Below are positions 8,783-16,941 of a DNA stretch of 64,000 nt, one piece after another. Below the pieces are notes generated by a model that worked only from the letters and a program-made list of their open reading frames with translations, was not told where the DNA came from and made no database searches. A program made the position numbers and the translations under genes. This DNA is from Lachnospiraceae bacterium (GTDB lineage Bacteria > Bacillota > Clostridia > Lachnospirales > Lachnospiraceae): the NCBI GenBank assembly GCA_015057825.1, contig SVDN01000001.1, positions 1 to 64,000 of the forward strand, in the 5' to 3' direction. Each line of letters opens with the position of its first letter. Position 1 is the first letter of the stretch.

Positions 8783-9945
8783 TGCCTTACACCTCCGATT
8801 CCGATAAAGTTTACTCCCTCTTTTTCTTCTTTAAGGTCGTCAAATATCTTTTCTATGTCTTCCGGGGAAACGTTTTTTCCTCCGAGGCCTCCAACGTAAT
8901 TAGAGGTTTTAGGTGCAAGCCCGCCCTTTTGCATGGCAGACAGTACATTTGTATAAACCGTTCCCTCGTTACCAAAAGAAATGTCCTTTTCAAATACGGC
9001 AACAGCCTTTGCACCTTTAAGAGCCGCCGCTATTTCTTCATTTGGAAAAGGTCTTAAATATCTGATCTTTAAAAGACCGACTTTTTCGCCCTTTTCTCTT
9101 CTTCTTTTAACTATTTCTTTTGCCACCCCGGCGATGCTTCCAAGTGTAACAAGCACAAAGTCCGCATCTTCCGTATAATAATTTTCAACAAGTCCCGTAT
9201 ATTTTCTTCCGAAAATTTTCTCGAACTTTTCTTCCGCTTCTTTGACAGCTTCTTTTGCTCTTAATAAGCCTTCATGGGCTTTATATTTAAACTGCATGTT
9301 ATAGTCCGGACCCGCCGTGAAAGCAAGATTTTTCGGATTGTCGAGATCAAGCTTGTTTTCCGTATCATAAGGCGGAAGAAATTCTTCAGCCTGTTCTTTG
9401 GTCGGAACATCCACAACTTCATAGGTGTGAGTTAAGATAAATCCATCAAGATTCGCCATAAAAGGAGTTGAAACTTCCTTTTTTTCAGCTACATAATAGC
9501 CAATCAAGGCCAAATCCAGGGCTTCCTGGGCGTTTTCCGCATATGCCTGAATCCAACCATGATCGAGCAAGGATATTGAATCTCTTTGGTCTCCGTAAAT
9601 GTTCCAAGGCAGTGCGGTTGACCTGTTTGCATTCATCATTAAAATCGGGAAACGTCCGCCCGATGCATATGTCAAGCATTCTGCCATATATAAAAGTCCT
9701 TGTGATGATGTTGCCGTGAAAGCTCTGGCCCCCACGCTTGAAGCGCCCATGGCACACGAAAGTGCCGAATGTTCAGACTCCACATGGATAAATTCTGCCT
9801 TGAGGCTTCCATCCTCCACCATCTCGGAAAGTCTTTCAACCACTATGGTCTGCGGTGTTATGGGATAGGCGGAAATAACGTCCGGTCCGGCAAGTCTTAC
9901 GCCTTCCGCGAAGGCTTCGTTGCCCGATAAAAATTTCTTTGCCAT
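8779..9945 (-). CDS. porA: 2-oxoacid:ferredoxin oxidoreductase alpha subunit
   Basis: This 388-aa alpha subunit has the characteristic start LSGNEAFAEGVRLAGPDVISAYPITPQT. It is followed by the conserved glutamate region FIHVESEHSALSCAMGAS and FTATSSQGLLYMAE. It belongs to the pyruvate/2-ketoisovalerate branch, with alpha, beta, gamma and delta as separate polypeptides. Its ATG overlaps the porD stop as TAATG, and its own stop overlaps the porB start, which suggests stoichiometric, coupled synthesis. The substrate cannot be decided from sequence alone. Confidence 0.94.
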   Translation of the reverse strand: MAKKFLSGNEAFAEGVRLAGPDVISAYPITPQTIVVERLSEMVEDGSLKAEFIHVESEHSALSCAMGASSVGARAFTATSSQGLLYMAECLTYASGGRFPILMMNANRSTALPWNIYGDQRDSISLLDHGWIQAYAENAQEALDLALIGYYVAEKKEVSTPFMANLDGFILTHTYEVVDVPTKEQAEEFLPPYDTENKLDLDNPKNLAFTAGPDYNMQFKYKAHEGLLRAKEAVKEAEEKFEKIFGRKYTGLVENYYTEDADFVLVTLGSIAGVAKEIVKRRREKGEKVGLLKIRYLRPFPNEEIAAALKGAKAVAVFEKDISFGNEGTVYTNVLSAMQKGGLAPKTSNYVGGLGGKNVSPEDIEKIFDDLKEEKEGVNFIGIGGVRH

Positions 9946-10235
9946 TATTTTTCCACCTCCATAGTTATTGCTTTAGGTTTACATAATGTTTCGCATATGC
10001 CGCAGCCCTTGCAAAAATCATAATCAATATCAACTTTTTTATCTTTTTTAAATATTACTCCGTCCGGACAGTGCAAATAGCACTGCAAGCATCCCACGCA
10101 TTTGCTTTCGTCTATCACCGGTTTTAGATTTCTCCAACCGGCGTTTTTTGAAACCAAATATCCTGCCTCGTAGGATGTGGAATCCGGAATATCCTCAAGT
10201 TTATTCGGAATAAATTCCCTCAAGTATGGTTTCAT
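9945..10235 (-). CDS. porD: 2-oxoacid:ferredoxin oxidoreductase delta subunit (2x[4Fe-4S] ferredoxin)
   Basis: This subunit of about 96 aa contains two four-cysteine iron-sulfur motifs, CVGCLQCYLHCP and CKGCGICETLCKP. They relay electrons from the TPP subunit to external ferredoxin. I prefer ATG 10235 over 10241, because the AAGGAG site is only 2 nt from the first ATG but 8 nt from the second. It sits between porG and porA in the same transcription unit. Confidence 0.94.
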   Translation of the reverse strand: MKPYLREFIPNKLEDIPDSTSYEAGYLVSKNAGWRNLKPVIDESKCVGCLQCYLHCPDGVIFKKDKKVDIDYDFCKGCGICETLCKPKAITMEVEK

Positions 10236-10263
10236 TGTCATATCTCCTTTTAAATAAACTTAA

Positions 10264-10803
10264 TCAGCCGGCTTTCAAAGATAGTTTTTCCGGAAGCGAA
10301 AAAGCTTCCAATGCTGCCTTTATATTCTTCTCGTGAAGTTTTTGCGGCATTCCGATTCTTATGGCCGTCTCTATCATTTTTTCATCAATTGCCGATGAAA
10401 CTTTTGCAAATGCACCAAGCATTATTGTGTTAACAATAGGTGCTTTCAAATATTCGTATGCAATTTTGTTTGCATCTATTGTGATGATTCTTTCATCATC
10501 ATATTCTTTTGTTGTGTTAAGTATTATCTTTCCGCCTTCTTTAAGTTCCGAAAAAGCGCTTTCATCAAAAAGTGTTTCGTCCAAAAAGATGCTGTAATCG
10601 GCTTTTTTTATCTCACTTCTGTTGCCGATAGGCTTATTATCAAGCTTTGTAAAGGCTCTGATTGGCGCACCTCGTCTTTCGGGACCGAAGGAAGGAAATG
10701 CCAACGCATATTGCTCATCCTCTGAAACATAAGCTATTCCCAAAAGTCTTGATGCTGTAAAAGCGCCCTGACCGCCTCTTCCATGCCATAATATTTCCAA
10801 CAT
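10264..10803 (-). CDS. porG: 2-oxoacid:ferredoxin oxidoreductase gamma subunit
   Basis: This 179-aa gamma subunit shows the signature N-terminus WHGRGGQGAFTASRLLG and the FGPERRGAPIRAFTK segment typical of the CoA-binding gamma domain. It is the first of the four por genes and starts 17 bp after the ABC permease stop. This places the transporter and the oxidoreductase in one transcription unit. Confidence 0.94.
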   Translation of the reverse strand: MLEILWHGRGGQGAFTASRLLGIAYVSEDEQYALAFPSFGPERRGAPIRAFTKLDNKPIGNRSEIKKADYSIFLDETLFDESAFSELKEGGKIILNTTKEYDDERIITIDANKIAYEYLKAPIVNTIMLGAFAKVSSAIDEKMIETAIRIGMPQKLHEKNIKAALEAFSLPEKLSLKAG

Positions 10804-10820
10804 TTCAAATCATCCTTTCC

Positions 10821-11741
10821 TTATCTTTTCCACTTAAGTAAGTATTTTTGCAATTTGTTAAACAAGAACGAAATCGCCACAACCACAATACCTATAATGA
10901 TTATTCCCAGTATTGTTCTTGTATAATCTCCGAAATCGGAATAGTTTTTTACGTAATAACCAAGTCCGTCTCTGGCACCGATCATTTCCGCCGATGTAAG
11001 TAAAATAAAGGAAACCGTTAAGCCCTGGTTACATCCTATGAAAATCTGCGGAAGCGCTGCGGGAAGTATTACAGAAAACATCATTGTAAATGTGTTAACA
11101 TTAAGTACTTTTGCAGAATCCGTTATTTTCTTGTCCACATTCATAACGCCGCTCATTGTGCTGGCAAGAACCGGCCAGAATGTTGCCAGGAAAATTACCA
11201 TTACCGATACCGATCTGAATGTGGGAAGCAGTGCAATTCCGTAAGGAATGTAAACAATAGGAGGAATTGCGCTTACAAATTTAAATATATATGTTGCCGC
11301 GGTTCCGATTCTTGCACTCCATCCGAGGAAAAGTCCCAGTGGAATGGCTATCGCTGCCGCAATCAAATATCCTTGTACTATTATTAATAATGAGCTTTTT
11401 ACATTTATTAGAATCTGTGGCAGATCTTCCACAAACTGGGCAAAAACTCTGCCCGGAGGCGGAAAAAGCGCTTCTCTTATCCATACAAATTTTGCCGATG
11501 CAAGCGTCCATACTATAAGGAATATGAATATGACTCCCACAATGTCCAAAAACAGTGTCAGGGCAAGGGGTTTTTTTATAAAAATCGAGCCTAATAATAG
11601 CAATGCTTCAATGGCAAGCGCCACAACGATTACATATATTCCTTCCGATGGTTTTTCGCATCTGTCCGGCAAAAACTGTATTGCAACCAAGATTATGAAA
11701 AATAAATGTGTAAGCCTTAAAAATCGTTTTTTCAATGTCAT
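10821..11741 (-). CDS. ABC transporter permease, NitT/TauT (SsuC/TauC) type
   Basis: This 306-aa membrane protein has two or three N-terminal helices followed by the binding-protein-dependent transport domain, with the EAA-like loop DSAKVLNVNTFTMMFSVILP. It probably forms a homodimeric pore with the ATPase encoded upstream. Its ATG overlaps the ATPase stop as TAATG. NitT/TauT systems carry small anions such as nitrate, sulfonates, aromatic acids and some thiamine precursors. The por/ligase genes that follow suggest an organic acid, but that is inference. Confidence 0.88.
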   Translation of the reverse strand: MTLKKRFLRLTHLFFIILVAIQFLPDRCEKPSEGIYVIVVALAIEALLLLGSIFIKKPLALTLFLDIVGVIFIFLIVWTLASAKFVWIREALFPPPGRVFAQFVEDLPQILINVKSSLLIIVQGYLIAAAIAIPLGLFLGWSARIGTAATYIFKFVSAIPPIVYIPYGIALLPTFRSVSVMVIFLATFWPVLASTMSGVMNVDKKITDSAKVLNVNTFTMMFSVILPAALPQIFIGCNQGLTVSFILLTSAEMIGARDGLGYYVKNYSDFGDYTRTILGIIIIGIVVVAISFLFNKLQKYLLKWKR

Positions 11742-12553
11742 TACAATACAACCTCGCTTCCACCGATTTTACTAGCTATATCTCTGTAGAAAAGGGACAT
11801 GAGTTTGTTACGAAAAGCCGTATATTCCCCGGTTTGAACAAGGGATGCACGATCTCTCGGTCTTTCAAAAGGAACATCTATTTCTTTGAAAACTCTGCCC
11901 GGCGATCCCGAAAGCATTACTATTCTGTCCGAAAGAAGTATTGCTTCGTCAATGTCATGGGTGACAAATATAACCGTCTTCTTTTCTGTCTTTCCGTCGC
12001 CTTCCCAAAGTTTTAAAAGAAGTTCTTGAAGAACGATTCTGTTTTTCGCATCAATAGCTCCGAAAGGCTCATCCATAAGAAGAATTTCCGTATCCATGGC
12101 CAGAGCTCTTGCGATGGCAACTCTTTGCTGCATACCGCCGGATAACTGTGAAGGATATTTACCCGTAAAGCCTTCAAGGCCTACCTTTTCGAGGAAAATA
12201 TCAGCTATCTTAAGTCTTTCTTTTTTAGGCATCTTGGGTCTTACCTGTTTTATACCGAAAGCAACATTTTTTCTGGCGCTCATCCAAGGAAAGAGTGAAT
12301 AGTTTTGGAAAACCACGCCTCTGTTTGTTCCGGTTCCTTCAATCTGTTTTCCGTCAATAAGAATGTTTCCTTTTGACGGTTTTCTAAGACCTTCAAGAAT
12401 GCTAAGGAGTGTACTTTTTCCGCATCCGCTGGAACCGATGACGCTTACAAACTCCCCCGCTTCCACCTTAAAGCTCAAATCTTCAAGTGCTGTATATTTA
12501 CTGCTTTTTTCAACATAATCAACCGATAAATGATTTATTTCTATCTTGCTCAT
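11741..12553 (-). CDS. ABC transporter ATP-binding protein, NitT/TauT type
   Basis: This 270-aa ATPase has Walker A GSSGCGKST, a Q-loop in VVFQNYSLFPWM, signature [14 protein letters not shown] and Walker B ILLMDEPFGAID, with the H-loop in FVTHDIDEAI. It energises the neighbouring permease. A stable intergenic hairpin (12576-12609) separates it from the upstream binding-protein gene. Confidence 0.93.
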   Translation of the reverse strand: MSKIEINHLSVDYVEKSSKYTALEDLSFKVEAGEFVSVIGSSGCGKSTLLSILEGLRKPSKGNILIDGKQIEGTGTNRGVVFQNYSLFPWMSARKNVAFGIKQVRPKMPKKERLKIADIFLEKVGLEGFTGKYPSQLSGGMQQRVAIARALAMDTEILLMDEPFGAIDAKNRIVLQELLLKLWEGDGKTEKKTVIFVTHDIDEAILLSDRIVMLSGSPGRVFKEIDVPFERPRDRASLVQTGEYTAFRNKLMSLFYRDIASKIGGSEVVL

Positions 12554-12575
12554 GTCATAACCTCTTTATTTAAGC

Positions 12576-12609
12576 TTTCCGCCACTGCTTATTTAAACAG
12601 TGGCGGAAA
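12576..12609 (-). promoter_or_regulatory. Intercistronic hairpin between binding protein and ATPase
   Basis: A perfect 12-bp stem (TTTCCGCCACTG and CAGTGGCGGAAA) has a 10-nt loop. No U-run follows on the minus strand, so it is not a canonical terminator. Such hairpins often stabilise the upstream binding-protein message or partly attenuate the downstream genes, which would fit the need for more binding protein than ATPase. Confidence 0.6.
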
Positions 12610-12621
12610 AATTAATCTTTA

Positions 12622-13725
12622 TTATTCGTACTGATCAAAATGATCTTTTAATGTGTTATAAACTTCATCATCAGGATTTTCTTCCAACAAACTGTTTAAT
12701 GCCTTATCGTAAATATCGATGTTGTAAAGTGCTTCAATGTCATAGTCTGCTGTGTATCCCAATGCTACAATGGAATCTTTTAAAGCTACTGTTCCTTTCT
12801 TATCAGGGTCAGGTACCGATGTACCGTATCCGCCGTAAACTTCTGTTCTTATGAAATCTTCTTCGATATCAATGTAAACTTTAATATCTTTGATTGTCTG
12901 TTCTTCATTTTCGATGGAGAACTTGTATGCTTTTATAAGTGCTCTTTCAAAAGCATTGTATGCGTTAGGATATTTTGCGAGTGCTTCTGTAGGAGCAACC
13001 TGACGGCAGCAAGGCTGGTTCTGTAATGCAGGCTCTTCAGAGCAACGGTATACTATTTCATATCCCTGTGACTGTGCAAGTGATGCATATGGTGAGTAAA
13101 CGCTGGATGCATCGATTGTATCGTTTTGAAGTGCATTGTATGCATCTTTCTGGCTTTCGAAGTAAACAATATTTACCTGATCTTCGCCTTCACCGATTTC
13201 AATGTTTGCATTTTTAAGTAGAATCTGTAATTCAGCATCCTGTACACTGTTTTTAACCGATGCTACATTCTTGCCTTTAAGTATTGAAACATCCCAGTCT
13301 TTTAAGCCTTCGGTATACTGTGATTTGATTACGTATCCGTGACCGTTTGTCATTGCACCGCCAAAGATCGTTAGGTCGTGACCGCTGCTTTGGAATGTAA
13401 GTGCAGGAACAGATCCGATAAAAGCTACATCAAGTTTGCCCGATTCAAGGCCTGTTACCATTTCATTTGCATTTGAAAACTGAGTTAAAGTTACGTTTAA
13501 GCCTTCTTCTTCGAAGAAGCCTTCTTCTTTTGCCACAAATGCAAGAAGGTGGGCTGTTGAATTTAAGTGACCGAGTGCAAAATCTGTTTTTTCAAGCTCA
13601 GCGCCGCTTGCATTTGCCTCTGTGTTATCTTTATTGTCCGATTTGCCATTATCGCAAGCTGTAAGTGAAAAAACGCTTACGGCTGCAACAGCCAATAGCA
13701 AAAATCTTTTTAATATCTTTTTCAT
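12622..13725 (-). CDS. ABC transporter substrate-binding lipoprotein (NMT1/SsuA-like)
   Basis: This 367-aa lipoprotein has the lipobox LTAC with C24. The mature part is a periplasmic-binding fold of the NMT1/SsuA/THI5-like group, with GHLNSTAHLLAFVAKEEGFF, SGKLDVAFIGSVPAL and KDWDVSILKGKNVA. A vicinal cysteine pair (C239-C240 in NQPCCRQVAP) plus C228 is unusual for an exported lipoprotein. The start has GGAAGGAAAATACATA before ATG. It lies 55 bp downstream of the six-cysteine mini-protein gene. The ligand is unknown; context suggests an organic acid. Confidence 0.88.
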   Translation of the reverse strand: MKKILKRFLLLAVAAVSVFSLTACDNGKSDNKDNTEANASGAELEKTDFALGHLNSTAHLLAFVAKEEGFFEEEGLNVTLTQFSNANEMVTGLESGKLDVAFIGSVPALTFQSSGHDLTIFGGAMTNGHGYVIKSQYTEGLKDWDVSILKGKNVASVKNSVQDAELQILLKNANIEIGEGEDQVNIVYFESQKDAYNALQNDTIDASSVYSPYASLAQSQGYEIVYRCSEEPALQNQPCCRQVAPTEALAKYPNAYNAFERALIKAYKFSIENEEQTIKDIKVYIDIEEDFIRTEVYGGYGTSVPDPDKKGTVALKDSIVALGYTADYDIEALYNIDIYDKALNSLLEENPDDEVYNTLKDHFDQYE

Positions 13726-13780
13726 TATGTATTTTCCTTCCTTTTGTTCAACCTGTAATTCTTATACTTTAATTTAAATG

Positions 13781-13960
13781 TTATTCGCCGCAACAATCAG
13801 GTATGTTTGTGGCTTCAACGTCTGCTTCCTTTTCCATACAACACTCTTTTTTTACGTTGTCTTCTTCAGAGCAACAAGAGCGCTCTTTTTTTGCGTAAGC
13901 AAAACCGGAAAAAATAGCAACGGCTGCAACAATCAAAAGTATTATCAACAATTTTTTCAT
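13781..13960 (-). CDS. Small exported six-cysteine protein (three CC pairs)
   Basis: This 59-aa protein is not matched to any family I know. Residues 1-23 form a textbook signal peptide (MKK start, hydrophobic core, AYA before the predicted cleavage). The mature part of about 36 residues is very polar and contains exactly three vicinal cysteine pairs: C29-C30, C40-C41 and C56-C57, each in a charged setting (RSCCSEE, KECCMEKE, PDCCGE). The start has AAAGGAG 10 nt upstream of ATG, and a good promoter lies at 13995-14024. It is the first gene of the transporter/por/ligase cluster, directly before a binding protein that also has a CC pair. Metal binding, thiol redox exchange or a lanthipeptide-like precursor are all possible. 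A precursor is least likely, as no modification enzymes are present. Confidence 0.75.
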   Translation of the reverse strand: MKKLLIILLIVAAVAIFSGFAYAKKERSCCSEEDNVKKECCMEKEADVEATNIPDCCGE

Positions 13961-13994
13961 GTTCTTGCAACTCCTTTCTCTAAGCTTTTTTAAG

Positions 13995-14024
13995 AATATA
14001 CAGTTAAATCAAGGCATCGTCCAA
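13995..14024 (-). promoter_or_regulatory. Promoter of the transporter/por/ligase cluster
   Basis: TTGGAC and TATATT are separated by 18 bp on the minus strand. This places the transcription start about 30 nt before the mini-protein ATG. Confidence 0.6.
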
Positions 14025-14043
14025 TACATGCTATTTATACCAA

Positions 14044-14064
14044 GTTATATACTAGGTTTATAAC
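14044..14064. promoter_or_regulatory. Inverted repeat, possible LysR operator
   Basis: GTTATA and TATAAC are separated by 9 bp immediately upstream of the promoter at 13995-14024 and abut the LysR stop codon. An interrupted dyad just upstream of -35 is where LysR-type activators usually bind. The assignment to this LysR is inferred from position. Confidence 0.4.
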
Positions 14065-14981
14065 TACAGATTTAAATTCTTTTTCATCTCCTCAATATAC
14101 ATATTGGCAAGATCGCTTAAGATGGCATTTTTCCTGTGAATATAGCCAATATTCATACTACCGCCCACAACATCTTTTCCGATTTCGAAAGGTATTGTAA
14201 GATAATCGCTTCCGTTTAATTCTTCGCAAATAATTCCGGAACACAATGTATATCCATTAAGTCCGATCATAAGATTAAGCATGGTAGCCCTATCATTTGC
14301 CTTTATTAATTTGGGATATTCATTGGTGCTTAAAAGTTCTTCCGCAAAATAGAAAGAACTGTATACACCCTGTTCAAAGGAAAGACATGGATATTCAAGC
14401 AGCTCCTCAAGCTTTATTTTCTTCTTTTTTGCAAGAGGATGACCTTTCCAAAGATATACAAAAGCCTTGCATTCAACAAGTGGTGTAAATACAAGGCTGT
14501 TTGATTTGAGGATTTTTTTTATTGGTTTTTCGTTGAATTCGCTCATATAAATTATGCCCAATTCACTTCGTCCCGTATTGACATCATCTATAACCTCTTT
14601 CGTCTTTGTCTCCCTGATTGCAAACTCATATTTGCTGATATCATACCTGCTTACCAAATCCACAAAGCTTTTTACCGCAAAAGAATAGTGCTGTGTGGAA
14701 ATGCCGAATTTTTTCTTGGTATTTGGATCTTTTATGTATTTTTCATGCAAAATCTCGTACTGGTGCACTACCTGCCTTGCATATTGAATGAATTCCATTC
14801 CATCGTTGGTAAGTGTTGCTCCTCTTCCGCTTCTGTTAAATATTACTATTCCTATCTCTTTTTCAAGCTCGGTTATGGCACTTGACAAAGACGGCTGAGA
14901 AACATACAGTTTTTCCGCCGCCTTGTTTAAAGAGCCTTCTTTTGCAATTATATCCATGTATTTAAGTTGTTGAATTGTCAT
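14064..14981 (-). CDS. LysR-family transcriptional regulator
   Basis: This 305-aa regulator has the N-terminal winged helix-turn-helix (residues 1-60: MTIQQLKYMDIIAKEGSLNK, then SQPSLSSAITELEKEIG) and a C-terminal ligand-binding domain. It lies upstream of, and on the same strand as, the transporter/por/ligase cluster, so it is the likely local regulator, with an amino acid or arylacetate as possible co-inducer. No terminator separates it from the cluster, but the cluster has its own promoter. Confidence 0.9.
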   Translation of the reverse strand: MTIQQLKYMDIIAKEGSLNKAAEKLYVSQPSLSSAITELEKEIGIVIFNRSGRGATLTNDGMEFIQYARQVVHQYEILHEKYIKDPNTKKKFGISTQHYSFAVKSFVDLVSRYDISKYEFAIRETKTKEVIDDVNTGRSELGIIYMSEFNEKPIKKILKSNSLVFTPLVECKAFVYLWKGHPLAKKKKIKLEELLEYPCLSFEQGVYSSFYFAEELLSTNEYPKLIKANDRATMLNLMIGLNGYTLCSGIICEELNGSDYLTIPFEIGKDVVGGSMNIGYIHRKNAILSDLANMYIEEMKKNLNL

Positions 14982-15049
14982 ATTCCGCTCCTTTACAACA
15001 GACTTCCTGTTTACTTATACTTATTTTTCATTATTATTGGCGCCCGCTT

Positions 15050-15985
15050 TTATATGTTAAGATAATAGCTTTCATTAAATTCATCGGACTTTTTGGCCGT
15101 AATGATATGAATGTTTTCATAGGCTCTTTGATTGTCCGACCTTCCCTCAAAATATCTTCTTTGAATCAAGTCCGGTGTCGCGTGATCATCAACCATAAAG
15201 CCGTACTTTTTAAGACTTGACTTCACTTCATCGGGCTTGTAGCCGTGTTTCATGGGTTCTCCCAAAAACAGCGTAATATCAGCAAGTTCTTTTACTCGCT
15301 TTGCAGCATTTTCCGTAAGCGTCGTATCATCCGGAAAGTCAAATATCAGCTTGCTGCCGTAGGATGTAAGTTTTTCGATGGTTTCAATATTCTTTTCAAA
15401 ATCCGAATATGAAAGATAATAAGTAACACCCAGTATCACAAACATAGACGGCTTATTTACATCAAAGCCGGATTCTATCAGTTTTTCGGCCATATCATCT
15501 TTTTCAAAATCAACGGAAACATATCTTACGTTTTCCGGTATTTGCCACTCAAGTTCTTTAATTCTTTCCCTCTTATAACGCCCCGTATCGGGATGATCTA
15601 TTTCATAAGTTATGATATGGGGATTATTATTTCTGAAAGCAAATGTGTCCATACCCGCACCGCATATAACATACTGACATTGGCCGCGCTCTGCCGCAAA
15701 GCGAAGCAGCTCCTTTTCCGTGTACGCAGCTCTAAACAAAGGAATCGGGGAAATATACTCATTTAACTTGTCCTTAATATTCTCGCGTTTAAACGAATAC
15801 GAAGGATTGAAAAGTTCCTTTTTATAATCGTGTTCAATAAGTTGCCCTATTTCCTCGTAATTATCCCTTCCCATAATGTCGTAAGCCAGATAATCATCAA
15901 ATATCTTATTTTTTTCATAATTGGAATGATAAGCCCTGGCAAAGGCGCAAAGCTTTGCCGTTGTGCTTTCTGTATCCTCTATCAT
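15050..15985 (-). CDS. Class I SAM-dependent methyltransferase, LCMT/PPM family
   Basis: This 311-aa protein shows the leucine carboxyl methyltransferase-like motif QYVICGAGMDTFAFR (SAM-binding), ITYEIDHPDTGRYKRERI, and FVILGVTYYLSYSDF as the post-I motif. Bacterial members are often annotated as O-methyltransferases of unknown substrate. AGGTGATTTT precedes the ATG. It is divergent from the XRE-pot operon and lies upstream of the LysR gene, with no clear functional link to either. Confidence 0.82.
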   Translation of the reverse strand: MIEDTESTTAKLCAFARAYHSNYEKNKIFDDYLAYDIMGRDNYEEIGQLIEHDYKKELFNPSYSFKRENIKDKLNEYISPIPLFRAAYTEKELLRFAAERGQCQYVICGAGMDTFAFRNNNPHIITYEIDHPDTGRYKRERIKELEWQIPENVRYVSVDFEKDDMAEKLIESGFDVNKPSMFVILGVTYYLSYSDFEKNIETIEKLTSYGSKLIFDFPDDTTLTENAAKRVKELADITLFLGEPMKHGYKPDEVKSSLKKYGFMVDDHATPDLIQRRYFEGRSDNQRAYENIHIITAKKSDEFNESYYLNI

Positions 15986-16155
15986 AAAATCACCTCTTTA
16001 TAATACTTAGATAGTATGTTAATAGGTATTAATGTATATGTAAGGACATGTTTTGTCAAGACTAATTCTTTGTATAAATAACAGGTTTTTTATTGTGTGC
16101 AATATCTTAAAAACACAAACCGGCAAAAACATTTTTCTTTTTTTTAACAAATACA

Positions 16156-16183
16156 TTGACAGCCTCCGCTTATTATGTATAAT
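16156..16183 (+). promoter_or_regulatory. Consensus promoter of the XRE-potABCD operon
   Basis: TTGACA (16156-16161) and TATAAT (16178-16183) are both perfect, with 16 bp spacing. Transcription would start near 16190, just before the palindrome at 16200. Confidence 0.85.
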
Positions 16184-16199
16184 AATATCTGGTTTAGAA

Positions 16200-16222
16200 A
16201 TACTAAACTTTAAGTTTAGTAT
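16200..16222. promoter_or_regulatory. 23-bp perfect palindrome, probable operator
   Basis: ATACTAAACTT and AAGTTTAGTAT flank one central base, giving an 11+1+11 perfect dyad about 10 bp downstream of the predicted transcription start. Further TTTAG and AAACTA half-sites lie on either side. The position is ideal for repression by the adjacent XRE-cupin protein. Confidence 0.75.
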
Positions 16223-16300
16223 AAACTAATCATTTCAAAATCGACTTTTTGTTCAAATCAAATATCTAAAATTAAATGATAATAATTCATGGAGACTGTT

Positions 16301-16834
16301 ATGGACATAGGTAAAAAAATAAAAGAGCTTCGCGTTTTGAAAGGCTTGACTCAGGAAGAGCTTGCCGACCGTTCGGAGCTTTCAAAGGGGTTTGTTTCCC
16401 AGCTTGAAAACAATTTAACTTCCCCTTCCATTGCAACACTTATAGATATTTTGCAGTGTTTGGGCACCAACATTCACGAATTTTTCGAGCCGGAAGCAGC
16501 AGAGCAGATTGTTTTTAAGGATGAGGATTACTTTGAAAAAACAGATGCGGAATTAAAAAACAAAATTGAATGGATTATTCCAAATGCCCAGAAAAACATT
16601 ATGGAGCCAATAAGGCTTACACTGGAAGCCGGCGGTGAAACCTATCCCGACAATCCCCACGAGGGCGAAGAATTCGGTTATGTTTTATCGGGTAGAATTA
16701 CCATTCATCTGGGTAACAAAGAATTCAGCGCTTCAAAAGGCGAATCCTTTTATTTCACTCCCGATAAAAAGCACTATATCAGCGCAGATAAGAAGTCGGA
16801 GATTATATGGGTAAGCTCGCCTCCAAGCTTCTGA
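16301..16834 (+). CDS. XRE-cupin transcriptional regulator (PuuR type)
   Basis: This 177-aa regulator has an N-terminal helix-turn-helix (IKELRVLKGLTQEELADRSE, then SKGFVSQLENN) and a C-terminal cupin domain (PHEGEEFGYVLSGRITIHLG, KGESFYFTPDKKHYI). Such proteins commonly control polyamine genes, with the cupin sensing a small effector. ATG 16301 is chosen over 16289 because GGAGA is correctly spaced from it. It is the first gene of the pot operon. Confidence 0.9.
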   Translation: MDIGKKIKELRVLKGLTQEELADRSELSKGFVSQLENNLTSPSIATLIDILQCLGTNIHEFFEPEAAEQIVFKDEDYFEKTDAELKNKIEWIIPNAQKNIMEPIRLTLEAGGETYPDNPHEGEEFGYVLSGRITIHLGNKEFSASKGESFYFTPDKKHYISADKKSEIIWVSSPPSF

Positions 16835-16941
16835 TTTATGCACAAGCCATAAGTATTAAGCGTCGGGCTTTAATAAGGCGTTTATATTCAAAATTTAAAT
16901 AAATGTGTTTGTTAAATATACAGTAAAAAAGGAGTCATTAA

